Below are positions 51,181 through 60,476 of a stretch of DNA of 64,000 nt, one piece after another. Location of the stretch: the NCBI GenBank assembly GCA_001600695.1, contig BCKQ01000017.1:62001-126000 (forward strand), in the 5' to 3' direction. Under the pieces are notes generated by a model. It was given only the letters and a program-made list of their open reading frames with translations, was not told the DNA's origin and searched no databases. Made by a program: the position numbers and the translations under genes. The stretch comes from Ascoidea asiatica. Lineage: Eukaryota; Ascomycota; Saccharomycetes; Ascoideales; Ascoideaceae. Numbering within the stretch: the first letter of the stretch is position 1; the number at the start of each line of letters is the position of its first letter.

Positions 51181-53004
51181 ATGAATAGTAAATACTCAAG
51201 TATCAGTCAAGAACCTGATGTAAAACAAAATTATTTACCTTATTATAATGAACAAAATAATATCTCAAATTTAAATCATTCAAAAATAATTAAATCTTCT
51301 TCAAAATATACAAGATTTATATTTTATATATTTTATTTTATTATTTGTTTATTTATTTATAGTATATATAATTCAAATCAAATTTTAAAACAAAATAATA
51401 TTCAAATTCAAATTCAAAATCAAAATCAAAATCAAAATCAAAATCAAAACTTATTCTCAATTAATAATTCTACTCCAAAAAGAAATGTTATATTCATGGT
51501 TTCTGATGGTATGGGTCCAGCTTCTTTATCTTTAGCTAGATCTTTTAAACAATTTCGTGATAATTTATCAATTGATGATATTTTATTAATTGAAAGACAT
51601 TTAATTGGTGCTTCAAGAACAAGATCGAATAATTCTTTAGTTACTGATTCTGCTGCAGGTGCTGATGCTTTTTCTTGTGCTTTAAAATCTTATAATGGTG
51701 CAATTGGTGTTGATCCATTTAAAAATCCATGTGGTACTGTATTAGAAGCTGCAAAATTAAAAGGTTATTCAACTGCTTTAGTTGTAAAAACTTTAATTGA
51801 AGATGCAACTCCTGCTGCTTTTGCTTCTCATGTAGATTATCGTTTTCAAGAAGATCAAATTGCTGATCAATTCTTAGGTAATTATCCTCTTGGTAGAACT
51901 GTTGATTTATTAATGGGTGGTGGTAGATCTCATTTTTATAATTCAAATGATAATAAATATGGTAATAATGGTTGTAGACAAGATAATAGAAATTTAATTG
52001 ATGAAGCAATTAATGATGGTTGGTCTTATGTTGGTGATAGATCTTCTTTTGATGATTTAAATTTAGGTAAAAATGTATCTTTTCCATTATTATCTTTATT
52101 AGCTGATTATAATATACCTTATGATATTGATAGAAATTCTACAATTTATCCTTCTTTAGCTGAAGAAGCTTTAACTGCTTTAAATGCTTTATCTGAAAAA
52201 ACTAAAGATTCTGAAAAGGGTTTTTTCATAATGATTGAAGGTTCAAGAATTGATCATGCTGGTCATGATAATGATCCTTCTGCTCAAGTTAGAGAAGTTT
52301 TAGGTTATGATGATACTTTTAAAATTGTTAAAGAATTTGCTGATAATTCTGATGTTGAAACTATTATTATAAGTACTTCGGATCATGAAACTGGTGGTTT
52401 AGTAACTGCAAGACAATTAACTCCTTCATATCCTGATTATTTATGGTATCCTGAAGTTTTATTAAATGCTTCTCATTCTGGTGAATATACTTCAAATCAT
52501 TTAAAAGAAGGTGCAAAATCCCTTGAATCTAAATTTTCTCAAGATTCTCAAGATTCTCAAGATTCTCAAGATTCTCAAGCATCTCAAGATTCGAAAACTG
52601 ATGCTTTAAAAAAATTTGTAATGAGTAAAATTATTGAAGGTGATTTAGGTATTACTGATATTACTTCAAATGAACTTCAACAATTAATTGAAAATAAAGA
52701 TAATTCAAAATATATTTTAAATGATATTGTTTCAAGAAGATCTCAAACTGGTTGGACAACTCATGGTCATTCTGCTGTTGATGTGAATATTTATGGTTAT
52801 TCAAATACTGAAAATGGTATGAATTTAATTCATAAAAATTTAGGTGGTAACCGTGAAAATATAGAAATTGGTAAATTTCTTGCTTCTGTATTAGATGTTG
52901 ATCTTTCTGAAGTTACTAAATTACTCAAAGATACAATTCATGCTCCTAATTCAAAAGCTTTTATTGATAAATCTGATATCCATCAAAATGCAATCTCAAT
53001 TTAA
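51181..53004 (+). CDS. PHO8: Vacuolar-type alkaline phosphatase (Pho8 family), type II membrane form
   Basis: A 607-residue protein with a cytosolic tail (1-44), one membrane segment (about 45-63) and a luminal catalytic domain. Active-site features: V-S-D-G-M-G (metal Asp109), T-D-S-A-A-G with nucleophile Ser157, I-E-G-S-R-I-D-H-A-G-H-x-N-D, S-D-H-E-T-G-G and T-H-G-H-S. The layout matches S. cerevisiae Pho8, which is sorted to the vacuole by the AP-3 route and dephosphorylates diverse monoesters. A Gln-Asn run follows the membrane segment, and Q-D-S repeats (near 52535-52580) sit in a surface loop. It is paralogous to the gene at 56868-58457. Confidence 0.93.
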   Translation: MNSKYSSISQEPDVKQNYLPYYNEQNNISNLNHSKIIKSSSKYTRFIFYIFYFIICLFIYSIYNSNQILKQNNIQIQIQNQNQNQNQNQNLFSINNSTPKRNVIFMVSDGMGPASLSLARSFKQFRDNLSIDDILLIERHLIGASRTRSNNSLVTDSAAGADAFSCALKSYNGAIGVDPFKNPCGTVLEAAKLKGYSTALVVKTLIEDATPAAFASHVDYRFQEDQIADQFLGNYPLGRTVDLLMGGGRSHFYNSNDNKYGNNGCRQDNRNLIDEAINDGWSYVGDRSSFDDLNLGKNVSFPLLSLLADYNIPYDIDRNSTIYPSLAEEALTALNALSEKTKDSEKGFFIMIEGSRIDHAGHDNDPSAQVREVLGYDDTFKIVKEFADNSDVETIIISTSDHETGGLVTARQLTPSYPDYLWYPEVLLNASHSGEYTSNHLKEGAKSLESKFSQDSQDSQDSQDSQASQDSKTDALKKFVMSKIIEGDLGITDITSNELQQLIENKDNSKYILNDIVSRRSQTGWTTHGHSAVDVNIYGYSNTENGMNLIHKNLGGNRENIEIGKFLASVLDVDLSEVTKLLKDTIHAPNSKAFIDKSDIHQNAISI

Positions 53005-53501
53005 TTCTCTCCACTCATCTAAACAAAATTTATTTATTTTGTTTCTTATTTATTTTTTTTTTTCTTTTTTTGGTTAGGTAATTTTTTTTATATGTTCTCT
53101 CAAACTTTTATTCATTTTTCAATTCATCTTTTATTCAAAATCTTTAATTGAATTTATAACTTCATATACATATTGTATCTATTTATTTAATTATTTACTT
53201 ATTAACTATTTAAATATACAAAATATAAAACATTTGGTTAATTATTCTAATACTGTAAAGCTAAATATAAATGCAATAGAAGACCCAAAAAATTGGTTTC
53301 AAAATAAAGTTATATCACGTGCTTATCACCAAAATCTTGAAAAAAAATTGGAAAAAAAAAAAAATATTGAAATTTCATTTGTATGGGAAAGTGAGAAAGT
53401 GAAAGTTTATTGGAAAGAATAAAAAAAAAAAATTTGTAAGTTTGTGAATTGTGTAAATTGTTTAAATCGAAGAAAAAAGAGTTGAATTTAAATGGAACCA
53501 A
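53005..53501. other. Intergenic region PHO8-like to RPA34
   Basis: A 497-bp AT-rich spacer with poly-T and poly-A tracts. It contains an E-box at 53316 and an ATG 10 bp before the RPA34 start. The 62-codon open frame at 53234-53422 has no recognisable features. Confidence 0.5.
53316..53321. promoter_or_regulatory. CACGTG E-box (TCACGTG)
   Basis: A Cbf1-type site 181 bp upstream of RPA34, in proper promoter position. Confidence 0.5.
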
Positions 53502-53524
53502 ATGGCTGTGAGAAACCCTATTAG
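53492..53524 (+). CDS. Overlapping uORF at RPA34 start
   Basis: ATG at 53492 opens a 10-codon frame ending TAG at 53522-53524, in a different frame and overlapping the RPA34 ATG at 53502. If the mRNA starts upstream, scanning ribosomes would meet it first. If transcription starts between the two ATGs it has no effect. Confidence 0.35.
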   Translation: MEPNGCEKPY

Positions 53525-54392
53525 TATTTCCAAAGAACATATATCTGATTCTGATTCTGATTTGGATTCCGAAGAGGAATTTGGAACTTATGTGCCTAAG
53601 GAATATAGTCAAATTAAAAATTTCAAAACAATAGATAGTTCAGATTTAAATAATAAAGAAGTTTGGTTGATAAAAACTCCTAAAAATTTTTCATTCAAAG
53701 GTATTCAAGAATTACCTATTAATTTTAATCATGATCAGTCTTCTTTGACGATAAATGAAAAACCTTATACTATAAAAGAAGATCTTTTACAGGAACATAA
53801 AAAATTAGATGGACCAAATTTAACTTCAAAATATAAATTATTAGCAGCTCCAAAAGATGATGGTATTTTAAGATTACAACCTGATTTGAAAATCAATAGA
53901 TTCTTTACTGTTTCAGAAAAAGTAATAATTCCAAAGATTAATTATAATAAAATAGTGAAACCTAGAAAAGATGTAAGAAAAGTTAAAGATTTAAGATTAA
54001 GAAATTTTCCAACAGGATATGATTTCAAAGATTATTTGGAAAGTACAAAATCAATAAGCATAGATGATTTAGTTCCCAAAAATGCTGATAATCAATCAGA
54101 TATAGATTCTGATTTAGATATGTTGGATGGATTAGATTCTAATGTTTCTAAAGAAAAATCACTTGGAAAAACTAATACATTGATATCATCTATATCGAAT
54201 AGTGAAAATCTTGAAATCAAAGAGAAGAAACATAAAGATAAAAAACATAAAGATAAAAAGCATAAGCATAAAAAAGATAAAACAGATAAAAAGGATAAAA
54301 AAGAAAAGAAGGATAAAAAAGATAAAAAGGACAGAAAAGATAAAAAAGAAAAAGAGAAATTGATTAAAATCAAAAGTGAAGCAAGAAATTAA
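53502..54392 (+). CDS. RPA34: RNA polymerase I subunit Rpa34 (A34.5)
   Basis: A 296-residue protein similar to Rpa34 (233 aa in S. cerevisiae). It has an acidic N terminus with S-D-S-D-S-D-L-D-S-E-E-E, E-V-W-L-I-K-T-P, L-P-I-N-F, and the conserved V-K-P-R-K-D-V-R-K-V-K-D-L-R-L-R-N-F-P-T-G-Y-D (about 145-175). It ends in a long Lys-Asp/His tail rich in K-D-K and K-H-K repeats, as in Rpa34. With Rpa49 it forms a TFIIF-like heterodimer on Pol I that aids initiation and elongation on rDNA in the nucleolus. Synonymous codons are more varied than in most neighbours. Confidence 0.93.
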   Translation: MAVRNPISISKEHISDSDSDLDSEEEFGTYVPKEYSQIKNFKTIDSSDLNNKEVWLIKTPKNFSFKGIQELPINFNHDQSSLTINEKPYTIKEDLLQEHKKLDGPNLTSKYKLLAAPKDDGILRLQPDLKINRFFTVSEKVIIPKINYNKIVKPRKDVRKVKDLRLRNFPTGYDFKDYLESTKSISIDDLVPKNADNQSDIDSDLDMLDGLDSNVSKEKSLGKTNTLISSISNSENLEIKEKKHKDKKHKDKKHKHKKDKTDKKDKKEKKDKKDKKDRKDKKEKEKLIKIKSEARN

Positions 54393-54658
54393 ATAGATAT
54401 GATAATTTCTGTTATGATTTTTTAGTTTTGTAATAATATATTTTTAAAATTAAGTTAATTCTCAATACAAAAAACGAGCTTGAATTAAACTACAGTTATT
54501 TTAATTTATCAGTGAATTTGAATAAATACAAAGTAATAAGAAATTGTTGACAAAAAAAAATACTTTATTTGAATATATAAAAAACTAAGATAAAAATATA
54601 TAAAAAAATTAAATAGTATGAATTTTTTTTGGAAGAGTTATAAAATTTATCTTAAAAT

Positions 54659-56350
54659 TTATTTCTTTTTACCTTTATTTTTATTTTTATTATTATTATA
54701 ATTATTTTGATTTGAAGTTGATTGATTTGTTTCTTCAGTAAGTTTATCAGTATTAGCTATAACATCTTGAACTTGATAATTTTTAATTGTATTTCTAATA
54801 AACCAATCAGAAAATTTTCTTGCAATTTTTAATTCAATAATAGTTATTAAATTATCATTATTTAAATTAATATCAAAATCTTGAACATTAGAAATTGAAC
54901 CATCTAATAAATTAATTTCAGAAGAATCAATAATTTTATTTGAATCATTTTCATCCCATTTAACTTGTCTATTATTTAATTTAAAAGAAAGTAAAGTTGA
55001 TCGTAAATCATCTAAATTATTAATTTTAATTTCTTCATCAGAATTTAAAAAAGTTAATAATTTATTTAAATCCATTGTTGAATATAAACTTAAATAAGCT
55101 TTTAATACAGAACTATAAATTGAATTTTTAATTTTAATCATAAAAACTCTTAAATGTAAATTTACAGCATCAACGTTTAATTCAGGATGATCAAAACTTG
55201 GTAAAGAAATTGAGATAAATCTTGGAAAACCAAATTTGAATAATTCTTCATAAACAGTAATAGTTTTATCAAAATCAGAATTTTTATTAATTTGAGATAA
55301 TTGTTCACCATATTTTTGTTTAATATGTTGATGTAAAGAATCATCAATTCTTGAAGGAGATAAACCAATACATATAGTTAAAAGTGCATACATTTGTTCA
55401 GATCTTCTTGTAATTGAATCATATTGACCAGATTTATTAATATTTTTTGTTCTTGAAATAAATAATAAAATATGAGAAAAAATTCTTGAAGCATCAGAAT
55501 ATCTATGCATCATAAGATAACAACAACCAACATAATAATAAGTTGTGAAATGACAACCAGGTATTCTTGTTAAAAATGCTTTTTTATTTAATTCAATATC
55601 TTCCATAGTTTTAAGAGCTAAAGTAAAATCACCTAAAACAGTATGAATTCTTAATAAACCAATAATTGAAAAATAACCTAAATTTTTATATAAAGGTAAA
55701 ATACCATAATCACCAGCAATTTCATTAATTTTTTGTTGAGATTGATTTTGTCTTTGAGCTTGTAATTGTTCTTTAATTTTTGAACGACCAATTAATGAAT
55801 AAAGAGCATTTAAAACAGAATATGCACTCCAAATTTCCGGATGTTCTTGTAAATAATTTAGTTGAGCAATATCTTGATCATTCATTTTATTTTTATAAGT
55901 TAATTTTGATCTATAAACAGTAAATTGAATAAATTGATAAATAAATTCATCAATTATTTCCCAAAGCCATTTATTTGGTAATTCAAAAGTTACAGGACCT
56001 CCTTCATTATTTAAGATAAGATTAAATAAATTACAATAATTACTATATGAATCACATCTTTGTTGTAAAGAAGGGGATAATTTTGCATAAATATGTCTAT
56101 AATAAACTTCGGAATACAATACAAGAAATACTTGATCATTATTAACTAAAGGAGCTACATCTTTTATAGGATCTGGCCAAGTAGTTGATTTATAGAATTT
56201 TTCAGTTAATTTATTAAAAGTATTTTCATAACAGCCATGAAGTTCATAAACATTATCATCTAAATAACATTTATAAAAATATTGAATGAATTCCTTAACA
56301 ACATCAGGAATTGTAGAAGAAGAAGTAGAAGAAGAAGAAGATTGATCCAT
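54659..56350 (-). CDS. Translation initiation factor eIF3 subunit l (eIF3l)
   Basis: A 563-residue protein, practically the length of human eIF3l (564 aa) and collinear with it. Shared blocks are P-D-V-V-K-x-F, F-N-K-L-T-E-K-F-Y-K-S-T-x-W-P, Y-Y-R-H-I-Y-A-K, Y-C-N-L-F-N, L-P-N-K-W-L-W-E-I-I-D-E-F-I-Y-Q-F, L-G-Y-F-S-I-I-G-L-L-R-I-H, I-E-L-N-K-K and T-T-Y-Y-Y-V-G-C-C-Y-L-M-M-x-R-Y. The helical and PCI domains occupy about 180-530. A basic Asn/Lys tail ends the protein. It is a peripheral PCI subunit of eIF3 that pairs with eIF3k in larger eIF3 complexes. S. cerevisiae has lost it, so this yeast keeps a more complete eIF3. Confidence 0.96.
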   Translation of the reverse strand: MDQSSSSSTSSSTIPDVVKEFIQYFYKCYLDDNVYELHGCYENTFNKLTEKFYKSTTWPDPIKDVAPLVNNDQVFLVLYSEVYYRHIYAKLSPSLQQRCDSYSNYCNLFNLILNNEGGPVTFELPNKWLWEIIDEFIYQFIQFTVYRSKLTYKNKMNDQDIAQLNYLQEHPEIWSAYSVLNALYSLIGRSKIKEQLQAQRQNQSQQKINEIAGDYGILPLYKNLGYFSIIGLLRIHTVLGDFTLALKTMEDIELNKKAFLTRIPGCHFTTYYYVGCCYLMMHRYSDASRIFSHILLFISRTKNINKSGQYDSITRRSEQMYALLTICIGLSPSRIDDSLHQHIKQKYGEQLSQINKNSDFDKTITVYEELFKFGFPRFISISLPSFDHPELNVDAVNLHLRVFMIKIKNSIYSSVLKAYLSLYSTMDLNKLLTFLNSDEEIKINNLDDLRSTLLSFKLNNRQVKWDENDSNKIIDSSEINLLDGSISNVQDFDINLNNDNLITIIELKIARKFSDWFIRNTIKNYQVQDVIANTDKLTEETNQSTSNQNNYNNNKNKNKGKKK

Positions 56351-56867
56351 TTTGAAGTAACTAATACTGAATAGATAACACTAATTGGAATTTGATCTTA
56401 GATGAAATTGAACAGAATATATTCTTCCTCAAACAGTTCTTTATCGAAATAATTGATATTATTCTTTCTACAGTAGTTCAATTACTGATTTTGATTTATT
56501 ATTTTTGTTTTACCTCTTGTTTTACTTCTACTTTTCCTTTGGTGGTCGAGTGAATAAATTTTTCACTCTTCACAACTCTCACTTGGACAAATACGCACGG
56601 GCTCGCTGTGAGAAAGTGAAAGAGGCTGGAGAGCAAGGCTGGAAAGTGAAAAAAAATAGATCACGTGTGTATATGTGGCTAATGATATATTTTTTCATTT
56701 TCATTCATTTTCCAACTCGTGCAGAGGAAAATAGAGAAAGAAAGGTGTAACTGTAAATTTGTAAATAGAGTGAATATTGTATATTTATTGTATCTTTTGT
56801 ATTTATTGAAAGCTATGTAAAAGAATGATTATAAACTTAAATAATAAATACTAAGAACTAAGAATAA
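56351..56867. other. Intergenic region: eIF3l promoter and PHO8-like B 3' flank
   Basis: A 517-bp spacer with a GC-richer stretch at about 56570-56730 and one E-box. No gene; the 81-codon open frame at 56505-56750 is not convincing. Confidence 0.5.
56662..56667. promoter_or_regulatory. CACGTG E-box (TCACGTG)
   Basis: A Cbf1-type site about 310 bp upstream of the eIF3l start. Confidence 0.5.
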
Positions 56868-58457
56868 CTAACAAAAATCATGAGAGTAATAGCTTCTCTT
56901 TCTTTTAGAAGAAGTACTAGTGGTGGTTTCTCTTGGTGAATGATCAATATCTTTAATCATTTCACTAATTTCATCAATATCAACTTCTAAAATCTCTGCA
57001 AGAAAATTTCCAATTTCTGTATTTTCTCTAGCTCCATGTAAACTTTCATAAATTTTAAAAAATCCATTAACTGTATTAGAATATCCATAGATATTAACAT
57101 CAACTGCAGAATGTCCATATGTACTCCATCCAATTCTTGCTCTTTTTGAAATTGGTTTTGTTAATGATTTTAATGGAGATTCTAAATTTTCAATAATTGT
57201 TTCAATTTCTTCATCTGTTGAATCTGTAATATTCAATTGATTTAATAATATATCATATTTAATAAATTCTTTTAATTCATCATTATCATTATTATTATCA
57301 TTATCAATTAAATCTGAATTTTCAATTAATGTTGATAAATATTCACCAGAATGTTTAACATTCATTAATTTTTCTGGATACCATGCATAAACTGCATCTT
57401 CTTCATCTTCTGATTGATAAGCAACTGATAATCCACCAGTTTCATGATCTGAAGTTGTAACAAGATATGTTTCAACTTCAGAATTATCAATAAATTCTTT
57501 AACTACTTTAAATGTATTATCCCAATCAATTGTTTCAATAACTTGTGCTGCTGGATCATTTGCATGTCCTGCATGATCAATTCTTGATGCTTCAATCATT
57601 ATGAAAAATCCATTTTCTGAATTTTCTGTTGCTTTTGATAATGCATTTAATCCTGTTAATGCTTGTTCTGCTAATGATGGATTTTCATTTGAATCTCTAT
57701 CAATTTCATATGGTAAATTTTCATCTCCTAATAATGCTAATAATGGAAATGTAACATTATTTCCAAAATTTAATTCATCAAATGATTTTTTATCTCCAAC
57801 ATAAGACCAACCATCATTAATAGCTTCGTCAATTAAATTTCTATTATCTGATCTACAACCTGAATTACCATATTTTGTTTCAATATCTGATGGATAAAAT
57901 GAACATCTACCACCTCCAATCATAAGATCAACAACTTTACCTAATGGATGTGAACCTAATAATTGTTCTGCAAGTTGATCTTCTTGTTTTCTAGAATCAA
58001 CATGACCAAAAAAAACTGCAGGTGTTGCATCAACTGATGAACTTTTAACAACCAAACCAGTTTTATAACCTTTTAATTTTGCACCTTCTAATACAGTACC
58101 AAATGGAATTTTATTTGGATTAACACCAATTGCACCATTATAAGATTTTTGTCCACTTGCAAAAGCACAAGCACCAGCTGCACTATCAGTTATAAAGGTA
58201 TCAGTTGATCTTGTTCTTGAAGTACCAATTAAATAATTTTCAAAAAATAAAATATCAGAATATGTTAAATTTTCTCTTGTTTGATAAAATGATCTTGCCA
58301 TATTAACAGCTGCAGGTCCCATACCATCAGTAACCATAAAAATTACATTTTTTTTATTTTTAAAAGTTGTTGGAGCGGCATTTGTTGGTAATGAATTTAA
58401 TAAACTTGAGATTAAAAAAATATAATTGAAAAAAAAAGAAATTAAAAATTTACTCAT
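56868..58457 (-). CDS. Alkaline phosphatase paralog with cleavable signal peptide (probably secreted)
   Basis: A 529-residue alkaline phosphatase. A hydrophobic signal peptide ends near N-A-A (about 26-28), so unlike the copy at 51181 it has no cytosolic tail and is predicted secreted or wall-bound. The catalytic set is intact: V-T-D-G-M-G, T-D-S-A-A-G with nucleophile Ser92, I-E-A-S-R-I-D-H-A-G-H-A-N-D, S-D-H-E-T-G-G and Y-G-H-S-A-V-D-V. Its C terminus is Ser/Thr-rich and ends K-R-K-R followed by eight residues closing in D-F-C, a candidate Kex2 processing site. The two phosphatases flank RPA34 and eIF3l in opposite orientation, as an inverted segmental duplication would leave them. An E-box and an 11-bp repeat array lie upstream. 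Confidence 0.91.
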   Translation of the reverse strand: MSKFLISFFFNYIFLISSLLNSLPTNAAPTTFKNKKNVIFMVTDGMGPAAVNMARSFYQTRENLTYSDILFFENYLIGTSRTRSTDTFITDSAAGACAFASGQKSYNGAIGVNPNKIPFGTVLEGAKLKGYKTGLVVKSSSVDATPAVFFGHVDSRKQEDQLAEQLLGSHPLGKVVDLMIGGGRCSFYPSDIETKYGNSGCRSDNRNLIDEAINDGWSYVGDKKSFDELNFGNNVTFPLLALLGDENLPYEIDRDSNENPSLAEQALTGLNALSKATENSENGFFIMIEASRIDHAGHANDPAAQVIETIDWDNTFKVVKEFIDNSEVETYLVTTSDHETGGLSVAYQSEDEEDAVYAWYPEKLMNVKHSGEYLSTLIENSDLIDNDNNNDNDELKEFIKYDILLNQLNITDSTDEEIETIIENLESPLKSLTKPISKRARIGWSTYGHSAVDVNIYGYSNTVNGFFKIYESLHGARENTEIGNFLAEILEVDIDEISEMIKDIDHSPRETTTSTSSKRKRSYYSHDFC

Positions 58458-58669
58458 TTTTAAATTATTAATATTAATATTATTATTATTTTTGATATTA
58501 TTTCTATAGAATTGATATTACTATTAATATTATTAATTATAGCTAATAAATTAATAATTATTTTTTAGAAAAAGATAGGAAATGAAAGTTCTTAAATATT
58601 AGTTTTTGGAAGAAAGAAAAAATAGAAAGAATTAAATAATGAATAATGAATTGAAGAATGAACTGAATA

Positions 58670-58724
58670 ATGAATTGAAAATGAATTGAAAATGAATTGA
58701 AAATGAGTTGAAAATGAATTGAAT
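58670..58724. repeat. 11-bp tandem repeat ATGAATTGAAA
   Basis: Five near-identical units (one has GAGTTG) about 210-270 bp upstream of the second alkaline phosphatase. Confidence 0.8.
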
Positions 58725-58953
58725 GGAGAATTAAAGGATGAATTAGGTTTAAAATGAAGAAAACGTTTTGGAAGTTTGAAATATTAATACAAAATAGAAG
58801 AATTAAAGGGTTTTATTTAATCAATCAAAAGGGTAAATGAATAGAAATATTAATTGAGTAAGATTTACAGATTTATATCATAAGGGTCTAATTTTTGATG
58901 ATAAAAATGGAGAAATTGAAGAAAGTTGCACAAAACCAAATTTAAACTTTTCC

Positions 58954-58959
58954 CACGTG
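58954..58959. promoter_or_regulatory. CACGTG E-box (CCACGTGT)
   Basis: About 500 bp upstream of the secreted alkaline phosphatase. Its flanks are compatible with Pho4 as well as Cbf1, which would suit a phosphate-regulated phosphatase; this is inference. Confidence 0.45.
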
Positions 58960-59760
58960 TCAGACTAAAGTTTTGATAGTTTCAATAATATTGACAAAAT
59001 TAGCTGAAGTAAGGTAAATAGAAGGTGAAAAGCATAATCCTCGAAAATAAAATTGAAGAAGGTTTTCTTAAATGAACCGAACAAGTTATCCAAATTGAGA
59101 ATACAAGGGAGTGTGAACCCTTTATTTTGACTAAAATCAAAAGAAAATTAAAGTTATTTCCACTCAAAAGCTGTTATTATTTCGGAGAGGTATTACTGAA
59201 CTTCAAAATAGGTACTTTTCTAAAATATCAATAAATTTTTGATTACTTCGGATCATAATAAAGCATTGTAAGTTATAAAGTTATTCAATTCAAAGAATAT
59301 GAAATATAGAGAAAGATCACTAATGCTTTTGTGCTTTAATATAATAAATACTCAATATACTAAAAGCAAGTACTAAACTGTATAAACCTCAGTAAATAAA
59401 ATATTTCGAAGTACAAAAACTGAAGCCAATGTTACGGGAGCGCTGAAGGGTGAGCTCAAGAACCTGTTCTGTTTTAACTTGCCCTGGAAGTTCTTGGAGT
59501 GTGTCCTACCAGCCCGTGCCTTCCCTGAAATTTGCCACAATTATTTAAAACTCACATCATCTGACTATATATGCCTTTCAATGCAGTATGCTGTTTAACT
59601 GTAATTGAGTGGCGCGTTTTGTATAAATGCGGACGTGAGAGTGGCTTTTGGCTTGGCAAGTGTGGCAGGTGCAACTAGGTGGCTGGCGGGCGTCCCATTT
59701 GGGCGGGTGTCCCGATTGGGTGCGGTGTCTTCTGAGCAGGGATCTTGCAGGCACCGCTGC

Positions 59761-59784
59761 ACGCGTATTGCGCATTCTACGCGT
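59761..59784. promoter_or_regulatory. Pair of ACGCGT (MCB-type) sites
   Basis: ACGCGT at 59761-59766 and 59779-59784, 18 bp apart, within a GC island about 700 bp upstream of the VAN1-like gene. MCB boxes bind MBF at G1/S in S. cerevisiae. Inside a GC-rich island the chance rate is higher than elsewhere in the window. Confidence 0.35.
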
Positions 59785-60476
59785 TTCGCGCGGTCTGCGT
59801 ATTTCACTCCAATTTCAGAGCTCGACTGCTCTTCAGCGCCAGCATTGTGCTCAAATCCTGTGTCTTTCTTCCGCTTGCACAGTAATTTCATTCTGGTCGT
59901 CTTTCTTTTTCCACTGTTTTCAAGATGCTCAAGAGATATTCAAAGATAGATTCAAGATTTTTTACATCTTCAGGAAATATTCCAAATATCTGTTAAAGAG
60001 TATTATATATTAAGTACTGTATAAAATACCGAATAAATAAAGCAAAAAAAGAAGAAGGATCCTTTAATTCATTCAATAAACAAAGAAATAAATCTGGTCT
60101 ATTATCTCAATAAATAACTGATAAATATCCTTACTTTCTTTCCATTCCTATTCTTTTCTATTAATAAGACTTCTTCTCTCTTTTTCTAATCTTCATTTAT
60201 CATTCTTTTGTCTATTTTTATATATTCTAATTTTACTTAAACAATAACAAACAATAACAAACAAAGTGATAATAAAGTGATAATAAAGTGATAATAGAAT
60301 CACCAATTACAATATCTTACTTTCGCTACTATTTAAATTTACTTTCTTTTTTACAATCTAAAAGGGTCTTCTTCTGTTCTTTTTAATTCTTCATTTTTTC
60401 ACTTTTTTTTGAAAAAAACAATCAATATTCATTACAATTATTATTACTATATTATCTTTTTTTTTTTTTTATTTGA

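Larger units (their letters stand above)
58458..60476. other. Divergent region PHO8-like B / VAN1-like with GC island
   Basis: A 2-kb spacer. It contains 11-bp ATGAATTGAAA repeats (58670-58724), an E-box (58954) and a GC island at about 59420-59900; bases 59701-59760 count 40 G/C of 60. Two ACGCGT sites (59761-59766 and 59779-59784) lie in the island. GTGATAATAAA repeats occur near 60267-60295. Overlapping open frames in the island on both strands show no recognisable protein. Confidence 0.55.

Noticed and set aside
53316-53600. Possible point centromere (CDEI TCACGTG followed by AT-rich DNA and CCGAA)
   Set aside because: The CCGAA at about 53568 lies inside RPA34 coding sequence and the spacing and CDEIII context do not fit; no other E-box has a CDEIII-like partner.
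59578-60013. Open frames in the VAN1-like promoter GC island
   Set aside because: Same pattern of overlapping frames on both strands in GC-rich DNA.
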